Source: Petunia secreta
Lineage: Eukaryota > Streptophyta > Magnoliopsida > Solanales > Solanaceae
Assembly (NCBI GenBank): GCA_029990175.1
Contig: JARKIP010000564.1
Coordinates: 164,564 to 228,563 of the forward strand
Length of the DNA stretch: 64,000 bases
Direction of reading: 5' to 3'
Under the pieces are notes generated by a model. The model saw nothing but the letters and a program-made list of their open reading frames with translations, did not search any database and was not told the DNA's origin. Below, one piece after another: positions 58,129 through 64,000 of the stretch. The position numbers were made by a program, and so were the translations under genes. Each line of letters begins with the position of its first letter. Position 1 is the first letter of the stretch.

Positions 58129-60247
58129 TATAAGTGTGAGTTGCTCTTGCTTATTCTAGATTAGAATTGAAAGCAAAACTTTAGTTAAAAAAATGTATCA
58201 CGCTTCTTGTTAGAAGCTTAGGCGTGAGAAACTATTTACGCAAAGTAAAGACTTAGCTTTCTAGGATTAGCTAGCTAAAGGCAACTTGGTGCAAAATCAT
58301 CCCGAGTAATCTCTGGCATTAAACTTTCAGCGAGTTATAATTAAGACAATTAATTCTACAGTATTTTCTTATGATGATTACGTATGTTTAGTTTGATTTA
58401 AACTATTATTCGGAAGATTAAAAAGGTTAATTAGAGTTTTAAACCAAAATATAGAAATTAGTACTTTATGAAATTGAATGGGTATATGACATCAAAGTAT
58501 GAAAATTAATCAAAAATATAGAAACTAGGGGTATTTTCGTAATTTTCTATTATTCTTCTTATAAAGGTTAGATATTCTTTCTTTGGGCACTTGTAAGTGC
58601 GAATATTTTTTTTTTTTTTTGGGCTCGGAAAAGGATTATTATGAGGAACGTCGAGCAGGAAAGGAAGCTATCCAGTAGCTATTCTGGCCCAGGATCTAAG
58701 GTAAGTGGGTTTCACCCTTTCTTTGACGGCCTTCAGCCTTTATGGATGATCTACGCACGTATCCTTCATTTTCCTCGCTAACGATAAGGCGTAGTAAGGT
58801 TCGTGGATAAATGTTTATTATATTGTTGAGTGTTGTTCTATGTTTACTATGTAATTGGGCGTATGATACTCCGGTTGTGAGCGCGACATGTTTTGTTTGC
58901 CTGGTATGTGTGATAGGATGTACTGTATTTATTGTTGAGCTAAGGATAAGAAAGTTGTGGTAACGCTAATTGAGGAACTATAAGCTGAAGATTATGAATA
59001 GAACAAAAGCTTAGGTTTGTCTATGGATGTCAATTGAATAATTGTTAATTGTTTTCTGATATGCATCCTTATGATATATGCATTATCTCGAGCTCGATGT
59101 TGAGCCAAGAATGGAGGTAATTTATTAGTAGTATATACTTGAACTTTAGGCACGACGCATGAATATTATTTTGAGGATGGAAACACTATAATGGTTAAGA
59201 ACACCTATGTTGAACCGAATGCTTACTTATTGTATGATAGTTTGAATTGCATGGCATTACATATCATATCATCATGGCTGAGCATCAATATAGGAGCAGG
59301 AGTCTCCTGCCTCAGGAGCAGAAGTATTTCGCTCCACGAGCAGGAGTATTCCACTCGGATTGTATAGTATATCGCCAGACTTGATGAGTGTCCAGAGCCA
59401 GGGCAGGTTAATATTGAGTACGTATCTCATGGTGGTGATAAGAGTGCCGCACCGATGAGGATTATCAGACATTTGGGGCACATGTAACCCCATTTCATCA
59501 TACTGCATTCATTCCATTTCATTGCACCAGCTGCTGTGTATTGTGTGATTGTAGTGAGATTTTTTGTACATATGTCATGTGTTTTTTATTGTTGATAAGT
59601 TTCGCGTTACCTATATGTTTTTGTCTATCTTATGTCCCTGGTTGTTTATGAGTTTATGGTTCCTTACGGTTTTCAGATAGTATCTGGCTCTGTCTTTTTG
59701 CAATTGAAATAAAGGTGAATTTAGTTTATCTTCTTTTCTTCTCCTTTGCTAGCATATCTGCTTCTTCGAGATGGCTAGCCAGACCCCACTTACGGAGTCA
59801 TTTCGACTCACCATCTATTTTTTTCTTGTCTATTTATTTTGTTTCGGCAGGTTCGGTCCAGGATTGAGTTTGCCAACGTGATTGAGGAGCAAAGACGACC
59901 TCAAGCTGTCAGGGTGAACTGACTTTTGTTCAGGATGGCCACTAGTTTAGGTTCTATTATATCAGTTGAATTTTTCTCCCTTCGAGAGATGTACATTTTT
60001 CCTCATATTCTCATATGTCTGGTCTAGATAGCCCTAAACCTAAATATATTAGGTAGGCAGTTGTACCTCTTTCTAAACAGCTTTTTTGGATATATGTATA
60101 TATTAGCATGTTTTTTGGATTATTCGATGTCTGTCTCAATGTAGTTGGTGTCCTTTTTATTGACTCAGTGATAAGGGTTTCGCCCGACGGATTTAGTAGA
60201 GGATGTTGGGTGCCCGCCCGGCCTAGCCGGAAATCCAGGTCATGTCA
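57345..60247 (+). repeat. E1 3' LTR
   Basis: Start truncated; ends CATGTCA. It is uninterrupted and so gives the empty site of E2 at 58920/58921. It holds a TA microsatellite (58044-58132), a T run (58605-58620), and degenerate GGAGCAGGAG minisatellite units (59292-59356). Confidence 0.88.
58044..58132. repeat. TA microsatellite
   Basis: About 90 bases of nearly pure TA repeat, with two small slips. The matching place in the 5' LTR (about 886-897) has only TATATATATGTA. Confidence 0.95.
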
Positions 60248-60252
60248 TTGGA
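60248..60252. repeat. Target-site duplication of E1, right copy
   Basis: TTGGA, partner of TTGGT at 139-143, one mismatch. Confidence 0.78.
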
Positions 60253-60905
60253 CTGCAGAAGATCCTGTGACGCCATGATTCAGTTCAGGTTACATTGACA
60301 GACTGACTAAATCAGCTCACTTCATCCCTGTGAAAACTTCTGATTTAACTAAGAGATTTGCTCAGATTTTCATTGATCAGGTGGTTAGGCTGCATGGCAC
60401 TCTAGTGTCTATCATATCCAATAGTGGTTCCTAGTTCTGGCAGTTTTTTTAGAGGGAGTTGGGGACCCAGGTACTGCTTAGCACGGCATTCCATCCTCAG
60501 ATTGATGGTCGGTCCAAGCAGGTTATTCAGAACCTGGAGGATATGCTGAGAGCTTGTGCATTAGACTTCGGAGGCCACTAGGATGATCATTTGGCCTTAG
60601 CGTAGCTTTCTTATAATAGTACTTATCAGTACTCCATTCAGATGACTCCATTTAAGGCCTTGTATGGCCGTAGATTCTGTTCTCCGAACGGTTGGTTCGA
60701 GTTTCGAGAAGTTGAGGTTATGAGTTCTGAGATGGTTCGTCGGACTCTTGATGTTGCTTGTGTTATTCAGGATTATCTGTGGACTGCTTAGAGTAGGAAG
60801 ATTTCATACTCGAAATGGAGGAGCCGAGAGTTAGAGTTCGAGGTCGGCGACATGGTATTTGTGAAAATATCGCCGATACAGGGTGTAAAGGGATTTGGGA
60901 GGACG
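60253..60905 (+). pseudogene. E0 integrase, downstream half
   Basis: It continues the frame broken at 143. RLTKSAHFIPVKTSD and DQVVRLHGTLVSII are readable, then SNSGS where the catalytic TDRGS-type motif should be, so the second Asp is lost. It continues TAFHPQIDGRSKQVIQNLEDMLRACALDFGG, FKALYGRRF and EVGDMVFVKISPIQGVKGFG. Several TAG codons. Sequence stops within the GPY/F region: chromodomain and 3' UTR are deleted. Confidence 0.85.
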
Positions 60906-60921
60906 AGAGTCTAAGTGGATA

Positions 60922-62372
60922 TGAAACGACCTTAGTTAGTTGTTTCGTAAGTAATGACTCTGGTTGGCATGCTGATAGTATTAAAAGCTCCGTAACATCC
61001 ATTAGAACATGTTTATAAAATTTGAGCCGATTCAGACCTCGTTTGGTAGGTTCTCTGAGAAGGTTTCCATTTCGATTGTCGGTAGAGTTTAAAAGAGATT
61101 TTCAAGCTTGATTTGTGTAAATGAGCTTCGATTTGATGTCCAAAAGCTATGTTAGGTTAGTATGGTCATTTGTGACCTGTCGCAAACTTTTGGAAGTGAA
61201 TTTTGAGGTCGTTCGGATAGGTTAGTATGGTCATTAGTGCCAAATTCATTAAAAATCATTAGATATCAATCCTAAGCTAATCTATTTCGTTAGTTCATGA
61301 TTTTTGCACTAGAATCTCTTGAAATTGAATTGGAAAATTTGGTTAGAACCCTAAAATTTTTGAAATTGGCAAATTTTGGGAAATTGAATTCGGATATAAA
61401 AACTAATGATACTATTGGACTCATGAGATTTTTATGAGTCCGGAAATGTATAGTTAATAGGTTTCAGCTAAGCCCGACCTAGGGTATTTGGTAAATTTTC
61501 TTTTTTCACCGTCTAAAGGTTAAATACTCTTTCTCGGGCACTTATAAGTGTGGATATATTTCTCCTGGCTCAGAAAGGGATTATTTAGAGGGACGGCGGA
61601 TTGAAAAAGAAGGCGTTCATTAGTTGTTTGCACCCACGACTTAAGCTAAGTGATTATATCCATCTTCTTGACGGCCTTTGGCCTTATCGTTATTCTACCA
61701 TGTGTAGCTTCCCGGTATGTGTTCTTTCTAATTCTTAGCTTTTGATTTTCACTGTATATTATGTTACGACTTGTTATTGATTTTGTATTGACCATATGAG
61801 TATTATACTCCAGTTATGAGGTTGATACGTACTTTCCGGCAGCCGATGAGAGTCCTGCGTTGATGAAGGTTTATTGTTGCATATATCTCCTGGTAGTCGA
61901 TGAGAGTCCTGCACTGAAGATAGATTTCGGGTAGATGTGACCCCATCGCATCATGATACATCTGTTTCATATCTTTATATGTGTTTTGTGAGCTGTATGG
62001 ATTTTTTGCATTGCTTATCTATGAATGACTTATCTTGTTGATTGCTATGGCTTCTTTCCCCAGCTAGTGTAGCTATTCTTCGAGGTCGCCAGTTACTCCT
62101 CACTTATTGAGTTCTTATGACTCACACTATCTTTATTTTTTGTTGTGTCTTTTTGTTTCAGCGGATTTTGCTCCAGAACCCAGCCAACCGCGTCGTGATT
62201 GAGGAGTAGTACGTTCCCAACTGTCCACGGTGAACTAGCTTGTTCATTGAGGCCGCCAGCTTTAGATATTATAGTTTATCTTATTTTTCTCCCTTCGATA
62301 GATGTGTATATCTTTTAGACTTTTTAGATGTTTGATCTAGAAATCTCTAAACCTATGTTGTTGGGTAGTTAG
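60922..62372 (+). repeat. E0 3' LTR, truncated by E6
   Basis: It starts TGAAACGACC after a degenerate purine tract (CTAAGTGGATA). The first two thirds resemble the E1 LTR; the last third (about 62090-62370) resembles E3 (CAGCCAACCGCGTCGTGATT). It is interrupted at 62372/62373 by E6 and does not reach its end in the window. Confidence 0.85.
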
Positions 62373-64000
62373 TGTCATACTCACATTTTACTTAACTAGG
62401 TGCGAGTCAAGACTCGAGTTTGACTGGGTAACTCGTTTGAGTTAGAAATTGGAGTCGCCACCTAATATAAATTTCTAAGGTGTATTAGGTCACCTAAATG
62501 TCTAAGGACGGGTCTTTTATTCAACATGTTTAATTCCAGAGATTCGAGAGTAAGAAGTCCAAGGTGACTCGGTGAAGAAGGTGTTAGGCACTTCCCCAAG
62601 TCCGACAAAAAGTGGTTCCCACCCGATCAATTAATTTTGGTTTAACAAGTTATAGATAAATATAAATTATGTTCACAAAAATATATTATTATCTTAAGAG
62701 TTAAAATCACAATTAGCCATGAAATTAAATCTATTTATGAAAAACAGTATATATGGGCAGCAAGTACATGGTGTTGAGCTTTTAAATTTGCAAGAACGGC
62801 TTAAGCCCTATGCCTAATCGCACATTTGGCCTCATATTCGCAAACAAATATTCGGTATGGCTAATATCACAAGAGTTAATTCGGTTCAGTTTACTGATGC
62901 AATTTTTGGTATTTAAATACAGTTTGCAGAAATAGCCAGTTTCGCAGAAATAGAAAGTTTTAAAGGAAACGTTCCAGATTTGTTTCAAATCAAGTAGGGG
63001 TTATATTTGAAAGCAAATGTTAGCCATTTAGGGTCGGTGTGACTTGACATTAATTTTTGAGCCCTAACATTAATGGCTATTTTATTTTTGGGGTCAGTTT
63101 TGAAAATAAATGTAGATAAAGGAGGCTCTTTTAGAAAATGGGCCACGAAACACGTAAAAATGCATATAGGGGGCTGTCACACATAACATATACATATATA
63201 GGCATGAAAATACATGATAATACTTGTGTTAGGATTTAGAAAATACATATAAATACTTGTATAGTTGACCCCAATAACTTATACACCCCTATATACTATA
63301 AGATTAGTGTATATGAGCTTAATGTTTGTAAATATAGGTTTAGACACATGAAATGGGTCAAATTTGAAAAGAGTTCTGGGCCCAGTTTTAATCACGCAAA
63401 AAGGGGGCAGTCTTGTTTTACGAAGATGATTCAAATTTAGGTAGATAGCACGCAATAAGCCCCTATTATCGAAATTTTCAGATATCGCATGAAATACTTA
63501 GTGAATTATTATAGTGTTAAATTTTAAAAGTCATGCCACGTTAGGAACAAATAGTTCTCAACTTTTTATTGCCATTATACCTAGATTTCATGCAGAATTA
63601 TCCTTTTAGTATGGCATGATGCAGACAAGCAAAGAGTGGAGTGAAAGAAGGGCCCCTGTGTAGCCAAACGACACAACAAGTGAGGGATGGTCTTCCTCTT
63701 ACATATACAGGCAGGATATCCTAATCAATATACACAAATGAGGGATTATAATGGAGAACAAGAATGCAGGTAAATGCCCTGTTTATGGGCATTAGGTTGA
63801 AACTATCCAGATAAGGCATGATCCCAATGGTTTTGCCTCAAATGAACTATACTAAACATAACATGGTCACTGAGCTTTACAAACTCAATCCCTTGCAGTT
63901 TTATTAAGACTGGTATGGCCCTTTTAAAGCCATCCAAACAATCTATGTACTGTAGTTAGCAAAGGGAGGGAAGCTCAGATAGAGATACAGGCTTTGATAG
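62373..64000 (-). mobile_element. E6: Tat/Ogre-type LTR, minus strand, partial
   Basis: The plus strand begins TGTCATAC, the reverse complement of an LTR end like that of E2 (GTATGACA). The next 800 bases match the E2 LTR in reverse, including GACTGGGTAACTCG, GTCGCCACCTAAT and the region homologous to 46100-46450. It is divergent from E2, so a different family. The element runs out of the window. Confidence 0.82.

Larger units (their letters stand above)
144..60247 (+). mobile_element. E1: Tekay-like LTR retrotransposon, deletion derivative, heavily interrupted
   Basis: E1 begins with TGAAACGACC and ends in GTCA, with a 5-bp target duplication. Its 5' LTR is split into 144-1753, 47032-47464 and 54005-54336 by E2 and E5. 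The internal region is 54337 to about 57344 and the 3' LTR is about 57345-60247. The own sequence of E1 totals roughly 8 kb; the rest of the span is later insertions. The internal region holds a degraded gag and short remnants of later pol, but no recognisable RT or integrase core. It was probably mobilised by proteins of a related complete element. Confidence 0.85.

Noticed and set aside
1..64000. Search for a host gene, tRNA, rRNA or plastid insert
   Set aside because: I saw no intron-exon gene, no RNA gene hallmark and no organellar gene. Everything over a few hundred bases could be assigned to a retroelement.

Overview
This window reads as plant nuclear heterochromatin. Nearly all of it is LTR retrotransposon sequence of the Ty3/Gypsy superfamily, nested several layers deep, and I found no host gene, tRNA, rRNA or CRISPR array. 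The mix is a Tekay/Del-type chromovirus with a tRNA-iMet primer site, a Tat/Ogre-type element with a tRNA-Arg-type primer site, and an element with an Athila-type tRNA-Asp primer site. Together with the style of the Tat pol proteins, this suggests a eudicot, most probably Solanaceae (Nicotiana-like). That assignment is recall and inference, not a search result.

The layout can be resolved as insertions within insertions, and I call the elements E0 to E6. E0 is an old Tekay-like element whose 5' part lies upstream of the window. Its integrase is split into 1-143 and 60253-60900, and its 3' LTR starts at 60922. E1 (144-60247, target duplication TTGGT/TTGGA) sits inside that integrase. The 5' LTR of E1 is itself split by E2 and E5. 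E2 (1754-47031) is a Tat/Ogre-type element, and it carries two further insertions. E3 (4678-14292) is a full-length Tekay-like chromovirus inside the 5' LTR of E2. E4 (19508-35045) is a three-LTR array (LTR-internal-LTR-internal-LTR) inside the E2 gag gene. E5 (47465-53999, minus strand, target duplication TTATG) is a short non-autonomous element with an Athila-type primer site, inserted in the E1 5' LTR. E6 (62373 to the window end, minus strand) is the LTR of another Tat/Ogre-like element, inserted in the E0 3' LTR. The uninterrupted second LTRs of E1 and E2 supply the empty sites that support the E2 and E3 insertions.

E2 has the most complete gene set: LTR, primer site, two tandem copies of an extra ORF1 (DUF7745-like), gag with a zinc knuckle, protease, G-patch, a candidate 204-nt intron, RT, RNase H, a second archaeal-type RNase H, integrase, three tandem hairpins, an array of 69-bp repeats, polypurine tract and LTR. 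E3 has gag, protease, RT, RNase H, integrase and chromodomain in the order expected of Tekay. All are broken by stops and frameshifts, so every element here looks incapable of autonomous movement. E1 and E4 share a reduced internal region with gag remnants and no recognisable RT, and they look like deletion derivatives mobilised in trans.

The most noteworthy signals are the E4 three-LTR array, the duplicated ORF1 with splice-acceptor-like tracts in E2, the frame-preserving candidate intron before RT, the three hairpins and the 23-codon repeats in the E2 3' UTR, the TATA-bearing 35-bp hairpin repeats in the E4 LTRs, and the mosaic relationships among the Tekay-like LTRs.
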